This document shows positions 10,593 to 22,891 of a stretch of DNA of 64,000 nt, one piece after another. Under the pieces are notes generated by a model. That model saw only the letters and a program-made list of their open reading frames with translations, was not told the origin of the DNA and did no database searches. A program made the position numbers and the translations under genes. Location: contig OW203737.1 in NCBI GenBank assembly GCA_934045075.1, positions 2,004,001-2,068,000 of the forward strand. Reading direction: 5' to 3'. Source of the stretch: Yponomeuta sedellus (taxonomy: Eukaryota; Arthropoda; Insecta; Lepidoptera; Yponomeutidae). How positions within the stretch are numbered: the stretch's first letter is position 1; each line of letters starts with the position of its first letter.

Positions 10593-10930
10593 GTCCAGCG
10601 ACCACGAACTGGCCAACGCAGCGTAGGACGCCCACCGGCTCACTGGACCGACGATCTGAGGCATATTGGTGGCAGTAGCTAGATGAGGATGGTAGAGGAT
10701 AGTGGGAAGCCCAGCGACCACGAACTGGCCAACGCAGCGTAGAACGCCCACCGGCTGACTGGACCGACGATCTAAGGCAGATCTCTGGCAGTAGCGAGAT
10801 GAGGATGGTAGAGGATAGTGGGAAGTCCAGCGACCACGAACTAGCCAACGCAGCATAGCCCACCGGCTCGCTCGACGGTCGATCTGAGGCAGATTTGCTG
10901 CCAGTATCGGGCCAGACTTTCCCGACACGA
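10593..10930 (+). repeat. three tandem copies of a 116-bp LINE-coding unit
   Basis: Units begin at 10593, 10709 and 10825, each with 'ccagcgaccacgaact'. One frame reads RPRTGQRSVGRPPAHWTDDL and then an SS-stop-MRMVED segment, matching the 'GRPxxRWxDDL...AGxxW' region of LINE ORF2 C-termini. The third unit has diverged. An unrelated 194-codon minus-strand frame overlaps this array up to 11,139. I think it is open because of the repeat, not because it is coding. Confidence 0.65.
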
Positions 10931-11193
10931 CACGATGTGAATGCCAAACGACGTATTATCAAGGGGACTATAAGTATATCTAGACACCGAGCCCGAGGCC
11001 ATACGACTTCACCAAATAGACAAACAGCACAGAGCGCTAAACGATAAGTCATTACCGACTCACCGCGTCGCTTTAGCCCGGTTAACCGACGGGGCCTAAA
11101 CACCACAGGGCCGTATCGAGGTAGACCACAGTAACACACATCAGCCTACCTACTTTCTACGCCAATTAAAAAAAACTGAAATATAAGTAATAA

Positions 11194-11329
11194 TACTATT
11201 TTTATTTTTAATGCACTAACCCGTGCTAAGGAACAAATTTAAAAACCTATTTAGAGGCCACGGATAGCCAGAAGTTGCGGGTTCGAATCCCGGCATGGGT
11301 GAAATTTTTAGCCTCTAAATAGGTTTTTA
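11194..11329 (-). mobile_element. family A retroposon with clean 5' inversion
   Basis: The duplication tataagtaataa lies at 11182-11193 and 11330-11341. The 3' tail is on the left (tactatttttatttttaatg), followed by 'aaatttaaaaacctatttag'. At about 11258 the sequence flips to the tRNA-like core running rightwards, and it ends at 'aggttttta'. Only a few tail bases separate the two arms. Confidence 0.8.
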
Positions 11330-11341
11330 TATAAGTAATAA

Positions 11342-12297
11342 GTATTTTTTTTCATAAAGATGATACATAACACTTAGCATAAAGTTACACTTTAATTTAA
11401 TATATAAAATAAGCAACAGTACAGCTAAGAATCGACAACTAAGCAAGAGGGACCAAATTACATGATAAAATTTGGGTCCCGCCTGGTCATTAGTTAATGC
11501 TAAGCTGTCGGGTTGTTGGTGGGTTTTTAGTTCAGTTTTTAATTTTGGTCTTTTCAGTGTACATAAATACAAACATACGAAACAGGCCAAATATGTATTC
11601 TATTATAGAGATTACAAGTTTTATCAAAATATTTTTATATTTTATACATTATCATCATTATAATAAAAAACAGACCGCACAAAATCTCATACTGTCTAGA
11701 AGCTTAGTTTACTTACCTTTTTTTTAACAATTTTTTAATAATGATTTGTTTTCATTTTACTTCCTAATTGCGTGACAAATAAAACATTTAATTGAGAATT
11801 TGATTTGCATATTGAAATGGCATTTTTTTTATTTTCTTATTTCAATAAAATCGTCTAACAATGGTTATTTCAGCACCACGTGGTATACTAAAACGGGTGG
11901 GGCTAGTTCCTTGTATTTTGTTTGTATTGCCTATCCAACTCTGAAGGCGTCCCAGCAGCACTGTCATGTAACCGCTAATTTGTTTAAGAGCTTTGCAGGG
12001 CGAAGAAAGTTTCGCCTATAAATTAAGTGAGTCTTGAGTCTGGGCTCGTAAATCTAAGTACCTACCCCTCGGCCCCCGCGGAGCGTAGTTCAAATCCCAC
12101 CCGCGACGTAGAGCAACGCGTGGGCACAGAATTTTAAGACAGAAGGTACACTCGGCTGATTTTTGTCGTGGACACTAAATCGGCTGATTTTAGTCGTGGA
12201 CACAAAATCGGCTGCATATTTGACTGTCACGTTGGTCTAGCTATTGAAGGCGCTTGCGTACTAAAATCGATTCCTCCTGGGGGCCGCCGTTAAAAAC
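11342..12297. other. no gene recognised
   Basis: AT-rich sequence. Short open frames at 11,327-11,727 overlap on both strands without motifs. Near 12,065-12,120 'gttcaaatcccacccgc' is a worn tRNA-like box B, probably another SINE relic. Confidence 0.4.
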
Positions 12298-12440
12298 ATC
12301 TTGAGAAAACCTGACTGTCTGCGGTGTTCAAAAATCTCAGCGCTTGAAATAACAAATCCGGCACATGTGGTAACTAGGCCTCTCTTATCAAGAGAAGGCC
12401 AGTGCTCTGCAGTGGGACGTATACGATTATAAGCTACATG
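12298..12440 (+). repeat. family I SINE 3' part
   Basis: It reads 'gcggtgttcaaa', 'agcgcttgaaat', 'aagagaaggccagtgctctg' and 'cagtgggacgta', then 'ataagctacatga'. The order matches the 3' half of the copy at 9,795. Confidence 0.55.
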
Positions 12441-12454
12441 AAAAAAAAGTTATT

Positions 12455-12770
12455 TGTAATTCATATTCATATTCATTTATTCAGTTTAGGTAACAACATC
12501 GTCAATTTATATTTTAAGTATAAAACAAAAGCAGAAGTTTGTTTAGCTTAAATTACAATAAAACATAGTTACAATTTCATAATGAAAACAAATAAATCTG
12601 TATAATCAATTCACAGTTAAAATAATATATCCGTAATAATATAATGTCAAATAATGATGTCAATTCAGTTGTTCGTCCAGATATTCATCAACAGTGTAAA
12701 AAGCTTTTTCACACAGATATTTTTTTAATTTATCGTTGAATATATAATTATATAATCATCACTGTTTTGT
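12455..12770 (-). pseudogene. LINE ORF2 C-terminus plus 3' UTR
   Basis: On the minus strand a frame ending at a TGA at 12660-12662 reads YLCEKAFYTVDEYLDEQLN, preceded by FNDKLKK. This is a typical Jockey/CR1-type ORF2 C-terminus. It is followed on the minus strand by about 200 bp of AT-rich 3' UTR and a short (atatga)n-like tail at 12455-12480. Upstream reverse transcriptase is missing, so the copy is 5'-truncated. Confidence 0.6.
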
Positions 12771-13101
12771 ATTAAGTTTTTCTTTTGGTGGTTTTTATTT
12801 CATATTACCAGTTTTTTTATATTTGATTAGTTTTCGTGATGTGTCGTGGTGTTACTACGAATTAAATTTTTGTTTTCATTCACCATTTACATCATACAGC
12901 GATGAGGTTACATTTGAACTGTTTTGAAAAGCAAACTGCATCAAAATCACCAATGAAAAGCTTTAACATTAATACATTGCTTATATAGTTATAAACTGCT
13001 TATTGCTAAAACTCAATGAATGTAAACATCAGCGAACCCTTACTTAAGAATTAAGAACGTAATTATAAAGTTGCTTTGGTGACCGAACACAACAAAAACC
13101 T
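12771..13101. other. AT-rich, nothing recognised
   Basis: No motif or repeat boundary could be supported. Confidence 0.4.
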
Positions 13102-13202
13102 AATATAAATACAATTTCGTTATTAACCCTTGTATAACATATTTTAACCCTTGTATGTCCCCACTGCTGGGGCACGGGTCTCTTCCTCCATCGCAGGAAG
13201 GT

Positions 13203-13468
13203 TGTAACGGTGCAAACCTCTTCACACCATTTTTATTTCTTTTTCCATCTATCATTTTCAAATATTTAAATTATGTTCGTCACACATTCTTCGATTTCAC
13301 TCATTTTCCACCACTACTACTTTACCCTTTGACCAGATCTGACTTTTTACCTGCTTCTCCGTTTTTATCCAGTTTTCTGTTTTAAAGTTCTATAAATCTA
13401 CAAATAAAATCACACCTGAAGTCGTTCCAGAGTTTATTTATTAATTATAAAAGTTATAAAACGTTCCA
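13203..13468 (+). repeat. left LTR of the non-autonomous element
   Basis: It starts 'tgtaacggtgcaaacctc' and ends 'aaaacgttcca'. A polyadenylation-like 'aaataaaatc' lies about 60 bp before the end. It differs from the right LTR only in 'ttcacacc' versus 'ttcgcacc'. Confidence 0.85.
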
Positions 13469-13469
13469 C

Positions 13470-13481
13470 TGGCGCCCAACG
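13470..13481 (+). other. primer-binding site, tRNA-Lys type
   Basis: tggcgcccaacg is complementary to the 3' end (CGTTGGGCGCCA) of tRNA-Lys as I remember it. It starts one base after the LTR, as expected for minus-strand priming. Confidence 0.75.
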
Positions 13482-13751
13482 ATAATAACGAAACCCAACG
13501 TCACCCCACGGCTTGATACGCCGAGGCGACAAAGCCCACCCAGCGCGACTACGCTGCGAGTGCGAAGGCAAATACGAGTACGATTACCACGATTATACGT
13601 GTGCACAATCATCGAACTGCTGCTGCTGCTTTATACCCACGACCCACGACCTCATTCATCAAATACGCATCCCTTGGAGCTCCACAGCCTTGCCTAAGGG
13701 TTCTGTCGGACTTCTTCCGTTTCTGAAGACCTGCAAGATTTTTTATTTTTA

Positions 13752-13942
13752 CACTATTTTTATTTTTAATGCACTGACCCGTGCTAGGGAACAAATTTAA
13801 AAACCTATTTAGAGGCTAAAAATTTCACCCATGCCGGGATTCGAACCCGCAACCTCTGGCTATCCGTACTGGTACGGATAGCCAGAGGTTGCGGGTTCGA
13901 ATCCCGGCATGGGTGAAATTTTTAGCCTCTAAATAGGTTTTT
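13752..13942 (-). mobile_element. family A palindromic copy
   Basis: The tail lies on the left (tttttaatgcactgacccgt). The body runs to 'ctatccgtac', and after two bases the exact reverse 'gtacggatagccagagg' returns to 'aggtttttaa' at 13942. The arms are about 80 bp and almost perfect. It sits inside the LTR element, so it is younger. The duplication is unclear because of flanking T runs. Confidence 0.75.
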
Positions 13943-14514
13943 AATTTTTTTTTTTTTGTTAAGTGTTTTATAAATAAAATATTAAATTAATTTTAAAGTG
14001 CGACTTGACTTCTGGACCACAAGGTAATTCATCATAACTACTCATTGACCATTCTTCACTAACTAGATTCACCCATAGTAACAAATTTTTTCGGCCCTAA
14101 TAAAAGTCCTATTCTATCTATCTGCACCCCACCTAACCGAAACATACCACAGTTAGTATACACCAACAGTATACAATCAATAACTTCTACACGCATTTAG
14201 CACACAGTTACACAACCACAGGCTGCTCACTAGCAGTTCTATAGACCTCGGTAACCTGGAATTTATAATTCCAGGTGGGACTGGTTACTAACTTACGTTG
14301 CCTCAGGAGAGTATCCTGGGTAATTACACGTAGACAGCCTAGCTTTACCCTCTAGGTCTTCGAGGCCGACTCGAAGGTAAGGCGAAACTGCACTCATACA
14401 GTCTATTGATAACAATATTATATTATTAAAATTTAAATTATAATTATTTACAAAATCTTTGCAAACCAAATTTCTAGACGTCAGTAATTCTGACACCATT
14501 CATTGTCATAAAAT

Positions 14515-14829
14515 TTTTCAAAATTCAAAACAAAACCTCCACAGGTTAAACTACAAGGAACTCTTTGGCAATAAAATAAAACTTCACCCTCACCTCATCC
14601 TTACCTCATTACTAAAATAATTTCCTAACCTCTTTTTTATAGTATCCGTATTCTTTTAAATATTATAATTTTCAAAATTCTAAAAACAAAACCTCCACAG
14701 GTTAACCTATAAAGAACTCTTTGGCAATAAAATAAAAACTTCACCCTCACCCCATCCTTACCTCATTACTAAAATAATTTCTTAGTAACCTCTTTTCTTA
14801 TAATCCGTATTCTTTTTAAATATTTTAAC
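14515..14829 (+). repeat. 154-bp tandem duplication
   Basis: The unit beginning 'ttttcaaaattc' at 14515 repeats at 14669, with 'cctccacaggtta', 'aactctttggcaataaaata' and 'catccttacctcattac' conserved. It lies within the LTR element interior and has no coding content. Confidence 0.8.
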
Positions 14830-15728
14830 TGTCAACTTGTACAAAACCTACCAATGCCACCTTTTTATAGTTCTAATTTTCTGTATATATAATCACCACA
14901 TTACCTTTTCGGACATATTTGCGTCATACTATTTATCTATTTATTTATTAACTATACACTTACACCACTATCCTCCAGGACATTTGCTAACCAATTTTTT
15001 TTATAACAATCCAAACATTCAATGAGGTGCGGCGACAACACGTTAAATAAGCCTAGGTCAATTAATTTACTTATCGTTACTTACCTAACGCATTACGGTG
15101 TTTACCCCACCATAGCTCTTGAGAGCACTTCTACGACGGATTCTACCCCGTCGGGTACTATGTACCCAATATTATAAATATTGTTAAAATGTAAATAACT
15201 TTCATAGAGCGGATTGTGACTCAATAAATAAGCCTTACCACTACCGAATACCAGCGGGTGGTAACTGGCTCGGGTGGTAACTGGCTAAATAAGCCTATTA
15301 CTAATTTAGGCCAGTTTCTGGATAAATCTAATTGATAAAAATAGATTTTGTCTATAATGAGTGAACGTCTTCACCTTTACCGTAGTTGAAGACAATGACA
15401 GATGATGCATGCTAGGGATGAGTGGTAGATGATGAATAGAAGTGGAACTGCCTAATGTAAATATTCATTGTAAATATCACTCCACACACTCTAAATTTTT
15501 TTCATCGCCCATCCTTTATATTTTATTTTAATATTTAAGAATAACCATATTTACTTACCCATACCACATCCCCGACCATCATCGACTTTACTCTCGACCT
15601 TGACTTTAAATTTTAAATTATATGAATTAACTTGACTATATTTTATATATAAAAAAAAAATTTTTTTTAGATATTTTTTTTAAATATATCTAAAAAATAT
15701 TTTTTTTTTACCGGTTGCCCCCGGGTAG

Positions 15729-15994
15729 TGTAACGGTGCAAACCTCTTCGCACCATTTTTATTTCTTTTTCCATCTATCATTTTCAAATATTTAAATTAT
15801 GTTCGTCACACATTCTTCGATTTCACTCATTTTCCACCACTACTACTTTACCCTTTGACCAGATCTGACTTTTTACCTGCTTCTCCGTTTTTATCCAGTT
15901 TTCTGTTTTAAAGTTCTATAAATCTACAAATAAAATCACACCTGAAGTCGTTCCAGAGTTTATTTATTAATTATAAAAGTTATAAAACGTTCCA
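15729..15994 (+). repeat. right LTR of the non-autonomous element
   Basis: Same as the left LTR except one base. It is preceded by an A/T palindrome (15650-15710) and 'cccccgggtag'. Confidence 0.85.
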
Positions 15995-16094
15995 AGGTTA
16001 AGCCATACTCCACCACGGGGGCCAATTCCGGGTTGGTGGAGGATTGTAAGACAATGGCGGTTGGCGGCGGCAGTTGACAATATAAATACAATTT

Positions 16095-16953
16095 GCGCAA
16101 GAGATTTTTAAATCATAGGGAACAGAAAATACTTAGTCACATAGGCCTCGTTAAAATGTCGTCGTAGATGATATGGCTGGGGGATAATTTGAACAAAAAT
16201 CCTCGTTGTTAGGATAAGAAAGTGATGAATACGTTAGAATAATTATGGTATTACTATGTGTTAATTTGACGAAACAAAATTACAAAGCTGTATTAATGAA
16301 TTTCTGCCTCTCTTCCGATTCCTGCGGATTGACTGGTATAACAAGCAATTGGCATCAAGTCCTTTTGTACGTTATCTTTTTCGCAAAAAACAATTAATAA
16401 TAATGATAAGAATAGTCGCATTCTGCGTCCTCCATTAAAGACCCCGAATTACGTTCATGCAAAGTCAAATTAATTCGGTCAAGTTATTGGTCGGGCATTA
16501 TACGCAGGTTAGTGAACCCATGTTCCATGCGCCCATGAATAAAACTCAGTTACCGCCATCACACGGAGTTTGACACGGTAGGTACAGCCTATAGATTACT
16601 GATCAGCACACTCAGACACAGCATCAGAGATTTGGGCATCGCGAACTTCCTTTTTACCCGACTGCAAAATCAAATAATGGTTATGTTTCCACGCGTGTGT
16701 AAGTATGGGTGTGTTTTATGACCGCGTCGGGGTCAATCGGCTGGAACGATTCTGGCAAAAGACGTGACCAATAAAATGTATAGGCAACGCGAGCTATGTG
16801 ACGTCAGGAAAAATAGACGAATATAAATAATTGACCACATAAACATAGCATGACCCATTGTTTAGTACTGGAAAAGTTATATTAATTGCATATATTTAGG
16901 CAATTATCGTTTAAAATAAATAAATTATTATAATAGAATATTCAACATGTCGT
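16095..16953. other. no gene recognised
   Basis: I see no repeat family, tRNA-like box or credible open frame. It may be genuinely unique intergenic or intronic DNA. Confidence 0.4.
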
Positions 16954-16965
16954 ACACACGTTTAA

Positions 16966-17207
16966 CACGTTGCTGTGTGGTGTCGGCCTAGAGAATAGCA
17001 CCAACCCAATTCTTCCCACGGGTGTCGTAAACCGGACACAAACCGGAGGGGGGCAGCAGCGCCCCCTGCAGTACAATTCCACCGAACTGCGATCCCCAAC
17101 CCGCATGCCCAGCGTGGGGATTATGGGCATTACCCCTATCATAGCACAACGTGGCGCTCTTTAGGGGAGGGCTATGTCCAGCAGTGGACTAGTATAGCCT
17201 GACGACG
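16966..17207 (+). mobile_element. family E retroposon
   Basis: The duplication acacacgtttaa lies at 16954-16965 and 17208-17219. It begins 'tgctgtgtggtgtcggcc' and continues 'gagaatagcaccaaccc' and 'caccgaactgcgatcccc'. It ends 'ggctatgtccagcagtgg' and 'tatagcctgacgacg'. The 3' end copies LINE coding sequence (GYVQQW). It has no tRNA boxes that I can see. Confidence 0.85.
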
Positions 17208-17219
17208 ACACACGTTTAA

Positions 17220-17967
17220 GCCTTTATACTTTATTGCACACATAAAAATCATACATCTACAAAAATCATATTCTGCGCTACATAGAATAAAACCCTTTTG
17301 TTTCATTTAATTTCATTTCATACAGAAGGCACACAATAATAAAATAAAGAAAAGTTTACATGGCGAGTTTATTTCATTAGAAATATTTTTTAGCATTCGG
17401 GTTTTTGTTTTTTAAAAACATTTTATATCTGACTCGTTAAGTTTATCCGTTCCTAGTCTGTGGCCCGGCGAGTTCTGTGACTCGGGTGACAAGGTCTATT
17501 TAGAGTTTTGGAGGACTTGGTCCTAGTTTCTAGAGGTACTGTCTGTTTGGATACCCTCGACGTTATCGGATAATATGCGTCTCACTGGTTCAGGCAGAAA
17601 CGTTTGAGGTTATGTAGGCTTTGGATTACACGTATAGTTCATTTGTTTAGGTACTTAAAAAAATGTAAACAACTTACGTCTTTTATCGAAATACATATTT
17701 ATTAAATCAAAATCTTTCCACTTTACCAATTTAAACAGAAATTTCATGTAATTGCATGAAATTCAAGTAAAATGTGATTATTATTATTTATAAAGTATTA
17801 ATTTCTATTATATTTCAATAAAAAGACTAATCAAGTTTATTTTCACTTACATAATTACCAAAATAAATGGACTATACGGCCAATTTCAGGAGTTCTAAGA
17901 TTGACAGATTCAAAGTAGTATTGATGGATTTTAACGACTGCCCATAACAACCACAATTGGATGTGTA
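17220..17967. other. no gene; LINE-like 3' tail at the left
   Basis: About 17224-17360 on the minus strand resembles a LINE 3' UTR (tactttattgcacacataaa). The rest shows nothing recognisable. Confidence 0.4.
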
Positions 17968-18170
17968 AAATGTATCATCATCACCATTCAGCCACAAGAA
18001 GTCCACTGCTGGACATAGGCCTCATCCATGGATTTCCAGAAAAACCGGCTAGAAGCGGCTTGCATCCGGGGTCTTCCTGTCACTTGGAAGAGGTTTTCTG
18101 TCCATATTATGGCTAGTCATACTACGCTGCGCTTGCCCATATAATGTAGTCTCCATTCAAGAGTGAATTG
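17968..18170 (-). pseudogene. LINE ORF2 C-terminal fragment
   Basis: On the minus strand it reads TGRPRMQAAS...RFFWKSMDEAYVQQWTSCG-stop, then a (gat)n-type tail (tggtgatgatgata). It is the canonical lepidopteran LINE C-terminus, 5'-truncated and diverged. Confidence 0.65.
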
Positions 18171-18194
18171 TGTAGTTTCAAAGATTTTATGTTT

Positions 18195-18377
18195 TAAGCT
18201 GGTGGCCAAGGGAGGGCAGGAGGTTGGTAGGCAGACTACCCACACGATGGTCAGACGACATCGTGAGGGTTGCGGGTCAGAGGTGGATCAGATTAGCACA
18301 GGACCGTGAGGAATGGCGCAGTTAAAGGGAGGCCTATGCCCAGCAGTGGGTTGATGTGGGCTGATTATAGATAGATA
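18195..18377 (+). pseudogene. LINE ORF2 C-terminus with GATA tail
   Basis: The plus-strand frame reads RWSDDIVRVAGQRWIRLAQD, then REEWRS, an in-frame stop, and REAYAQQWVDVG-stop. The 3' end is 'gctgattatagatagatag', so this LINE carries a GATA-type tail. The in-frame TAA shows it is dead. A family D SINE inserted in the tail. Confidence 0.7.
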
Positions 18378-18635
18378 GTTAGACCTGAGATTTCCGCACT
18401 TAGCCTCATAGTTGAGCCATTGTACGTAGCAAGCATTGAGGTACGCTAACACCTCAGACACTAGGGTTTCCTTACGATGTTTTCCTTCACCGTCAGCGAA
18501 GAGTATTGCTACTATAATTTCACAAATGTACATAACTTAAGAAAACAAATTCATTGGTAGGTACATGCCGGGGTTCGAACCCACGACCTCCCGATTGAGA
18601 AGCCGGCGTTCTACACTGCTCCGCTACCACCGCTC
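18378..18635 (-). mobile_element. family D tRNA-derived SINE
   Basis: The duplication ttatagatagata lies at 18365-18377 and 18636-18648. On the minus strand the head has 'ggtagcggagcagtgtagaa' and 'gtgggttcgaaccccgg'. It continues 'atgtacatttgtgaaat', 'catcgtaaggaaacccta', 'gctacgtacaatggc' and 'gcggaaatctcaggtctaac'. Full length is 258 bp. Confidence 0.85.
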
Positions 18636-18825
18636 TTATAGATAGATATAAAAGCTAACTCGTTGATACGGGTCGTTCTTCTGCCGTACTAATTATCCTA
18701 CGATATATTTTTAGACCCACCAAATATACACAAAGAAGTTAATTAAAATCGGTGTAGTGGTTTCGATGGAGTTCGATAAGGAAGACTGTGACACGAGATT
18801 CTTACATAGTACATTATTTATAATA

Positions 18826-19085
18826 TTACACGCTAACAGTGAAGGAAAACATCGAGAGGAAACCCGCGCCTTGCTTGGCTCCGCACGTATTGACTAGTCT
18901 TTCCTGTGGGCTAGGCCGACTAAGCTGTCAGGATGTTATAGGTGCTGGGCAAGCCTACATCATCTATAAAACCATGTCCCAGACACTACAGCGTCGGAGT
19001 GGACCCTTCACCCATCTAGTGTGAGTGAAGATGCCATTGGACGCTGTATAAATAATCTCATTAAGTAGATGCAAAAAGGCCAATA
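18826..19085 (+). mobile_element. family C SINE, 5'-truncated
   Basis: It begins in the central block 'cacgctaacagtgaaggaaa' and continues through 'gcacgtattgactagtcttt' to 'ttaagtagatgcaaaaaggc'. The tRNA head is missing. To its left (18,700-18,800) lies a worn repeat with 'aaatcggtgtagtggtttcg'. Confidence 0.75.
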
Positions 19086-19595
19086 GGTACATTGTTACAG
19101 TTTCCTGATACACACACCTACTTTAGGTCATTACATACTTGTAATTATGATGAACATTACAATTGTACACCTATTGTATTGTAACTTCATAGCATTGAAT
19201 GAGTACCTATGGTCGATATCGTCAACATCTATCTCGCTCACTCCTAAAGCATTAGGCGAGCATATGACTGTTACTGTTTTTATGTTAGCGACGTTTTTTC
19301 CTTTACGAGATGCATTCGGGCTTGCAGCTCTTATACTGTTTTGGCTCGCGCCTACAACCACACGCCCACAAATAATAATTTGTACTTGTGAGAACATCTA
19401 AGTAAAACCCTGCGTTAAAGATACCTACATCGTTTTATTGACCACCCGTTTCAATATATTATACAGTAGTAAATTCAAAGTAAATTCAATCTATGTTGTA
19501 GATGAACCGTTTGCTTGATAATACTAATTTACAGTATCCATAGTTTTAGCGTCACTTTTTTATTATTAATATTATATTACTTCTCAGTATGAACA
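19086..19595. other. no gene recognised
   Basis: Two opposed open frames of 84 and 88 codons overlap at 19,131-19,401. They mirror each other and carry no motif, so I do not call either. Confidence 0.4.
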
Positions 19596-19606
19596 TCTGT
19601 TTGTTT

Positions 19607-19959
19607 AAAAACCTATTTAGAGGCTAAAAATTCCACCCATGCCGGGATTCGAACCGGCAAACTCTGGCTATCCGTGCCAGCGCTCTACCAATTGAGCCAA
19701 TGGGCGACTCACGGCATCAGTGAAATTTCAAACCTCTTTACACTATTCTCTGTATAACGTACAGGCATTTGTACGTTATACAGAGAATAACGTACAAATG
19801 CCTGTGAGTCGCCCATTGGCTCAATTGGTAGAGCGCTGGCACGGATAGCCAGAGGGTTCGGGTTCGAATCCCGGCATGGGTGGAATTTATAGCCTCTAAA
19901 TAGGTTTTTAAATTTGTTCCTTAGCACGGGTTAGTGCATTAAAAATAAAAATAGTATAA
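19607..19959 (+). mobile_element. family A inverted-duplicated copy
   Basis: The duplication tctgtttgttt lies at 19596-19606 and 19960-19970. The inverted arm runs to about 19767. The forward arm restarts with 'gtacgttatacagagaataa' and 'cgtacaaatgcctgtgagtc', and runs to the tail. A full tRNA-like core is present in both arms. Confidence 0.8.
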
Positions 19960-20137
19960 TCTGTTTGTTTTTAAACTTTATTTGTATGTATCTGTTTCTT
20001 CTTGTTTTTATTTAAAGAGAAGAAATAATGTAATATTACTTTCTAGAAGGTTTGTCTGTCTGTATGTAAATTTTCATTTATATACAATTAGTCGTTTAAG
20101 CGAGATTGATAAAAAACGAAATGTGTGTTCGTTCCTT

Positions 20138-20508
20138 GAAGCGCTCGTGGCCTAGGCGAACCGAGTGATTGGAATCAATCACTTGGGTTAAGCAACAACA
20201 GACGCGGTCAGGTACAGGATGGGTGAGCGTCCCGTGACTACCGCTAGTGGCATTTTTCCGGGCGCTTCCGTGCTTCGCAAGGCACGTTACGCCGTTGGTG
20301 TCGGCTGTCATATAATGGCAGTCGTTAAGCCATGTCTGAGGCCTTATGGGCGGCTTCATAACTTTTGTCAGTAAGGCCCGCCACTGTCTTACAATCCTCC
20401 TCCAACCCGGACTTGGCCCCCGTGGTGGAGTATGACCTAACCTTCCTGCGATGCTGGAAGAGACCCGTGCCCCAGCAGTGGGGATAAACAAGGGTTGATA
20501 ACGATAAC
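20138..20508 (+). mobile_element. family B 5S-rRNA-derived SINE, full length (reference copy)
   Basis: The duplication gttcgttcctt lies at 20127-20137 and 20509-20519. The 371-bp element starts 'gaagcgctcgtggcctaggc'. At 20188-20240 it carries 'gggttaagcaacaaca', 'ggtcaggtacaggatgggtg' and 'gcgtcccgtgac', the order and spacing of the 5S rRNA internal promoter (box A AAGTTAAGCA, box C GGATGGGTGAC). A body unrelated to 5S follows. It ends 'gccccagcagtggggataaa', 'gggttgataacgataac'. I infer a SINE3-type element transcribed by Pol III through TFIIIA-type sites. Confidence 0.85.
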
Positions 20509-20519
20509 GTTCGTTCCTT

Positions 20520-22161
<1,642 letters not shown>

Positions 22162-22211
22162 TTAGAAGGCCGTAGGTTCGAATTCCGACATGTACACCAA
22201 CATAAAGAGTT

Positions 22212-22436
22212 TACATAACATATAATATTTTACCATAACATTTACATACAGGCACATACATTGCTTCTGACCCCACACTAGGAAACCCTGTGTCGTGGGA
22301 ACCAGAAACAACGACGTCACAAACATGTAAACATACAAGACCTGGGTTTTTTTTTGTCCCCAGCCGGGGTTTGAACCCGAGACCTCTTGCATGGTAGGCA
22401 GATCCACTACCGCTGCGCCAAAGAGGTCGTCATCGT
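22212..22436 (-). mobile_element. family F tRNA-derived SINE
   Basis: On the minus strand: head 'gcgcagcggtagtggatctg' and 'tcgggttcaaaccccgg', then 'gtcttgtatgtttacatg', 'ccacgacacagggtttcct' and a 3' end in 'aaatgttatgg'. It directly abuts the microsatellite. Confidence 0.75.
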
Positions 22437-22443
22437 ATATTAT

Positions 22444-22580
22444 AACCTCACGCCCGTATCTTAGAGGAGTTGGCAGAGACTGCCACTTGCCGCGATCCTG
22501 ACAGATCACCTTCGCTTCATTAACGTTCACAAGACGTTGCATGCACCCACGGCGGTTCTGGGTACTTTTTATCTTCCCTT
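22444..22580 (-). pseudogene. LINE ORF2 C-terminal fragment
   Basis: The minus-strand frame reads CMQRLVNVNEAKVICQDRGK then WQSLPTP. It fits the '...DRxxWRS' end of non-LTR ORF2. A sister copy lies at 61,225. No upstream domains remain. Confidence 0.5.
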
Positions 22581-22891
22581 TTGCTAAGATACAAGGAGTT
22601 TGTTTTTTTAAGTTACTTACCTTTGTAAAGTTGAAGTAGCGGTGGTCTGCAGTCGAGTAAAATGCCATTAGTTTGTCGTAGTGTTCCTTATTCGGCCATT
22701 GTCCCCCATTTCACAGCACGGCAAAAAGTAAATTAAATGGACATTGAATAGCTCCCAATACTAGGTTTCCCGCCAAAACCGCCTATTGTGTGAAAATACG
22801 CCTACATAGTTAAATTACACTGAACTCGAGGGCCTTTGCCCGTACTTTACCTTATTTTACCCGGCGACGGTAAAAGTAAAAAGAATCATAA
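22581..22891. other. no gene recognised
   Basis: Nothing beyond ordinary intergenic sequence. Confidence 0.35.

Larger units (their letters stand above)
13203..15994 (+). mobile_element. non-autonomous LTR retrotransposon (TRIM/LARD-like)
   Basis: LTRs of 266 bp begin TG and end CA and differ by one base by eye. The target duplication is aggt (13199-13202, 15995-15998). A primer-binding site follows the left LTR after one base. The 2.26-kb interior has no gag, protease, reverse transcriptase or integrase frame. It contains a family A insertion (13752-13942) and a 154-bp tandem duplication. It must have been moved by proteins supplied in trans. Only a weak polypurine tract (gggtag) precedes the right LTR. 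Confidence 0.85.
13118..16078 (-). mobile_element. family B 5S-derived SINE split by an LTR element
   Basis: The 16-bp sequence aatataaatacaattt lies at 13102-13117 and 16079-16094, bracketing the whole. The SINE 3' part is 13118-13202 (cccttgtatgtccccactgc) and it resumes at 15995 (aggttaagccatactccacc). The 5S-like head is missing. The uninterrupted SINE reads 'gaaggttaggcc' here, which proves that aggt was duplicated by the guest at 13203-15994. Confidence 0.85.

Noticed and set aside
10555..11139. 194-codon minus-strand gene
   Set aside because: Two thirds of it lies antisense to a LINE-derived tandem repeat, and the remainder has no recognisable domain.
20188..20250. 5S rRNA gene
   Set aside because: Only the internal-promoter region is similar. 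The 5' and 3' parts of 5S are missing, and the segment heads a dispersed SINE.
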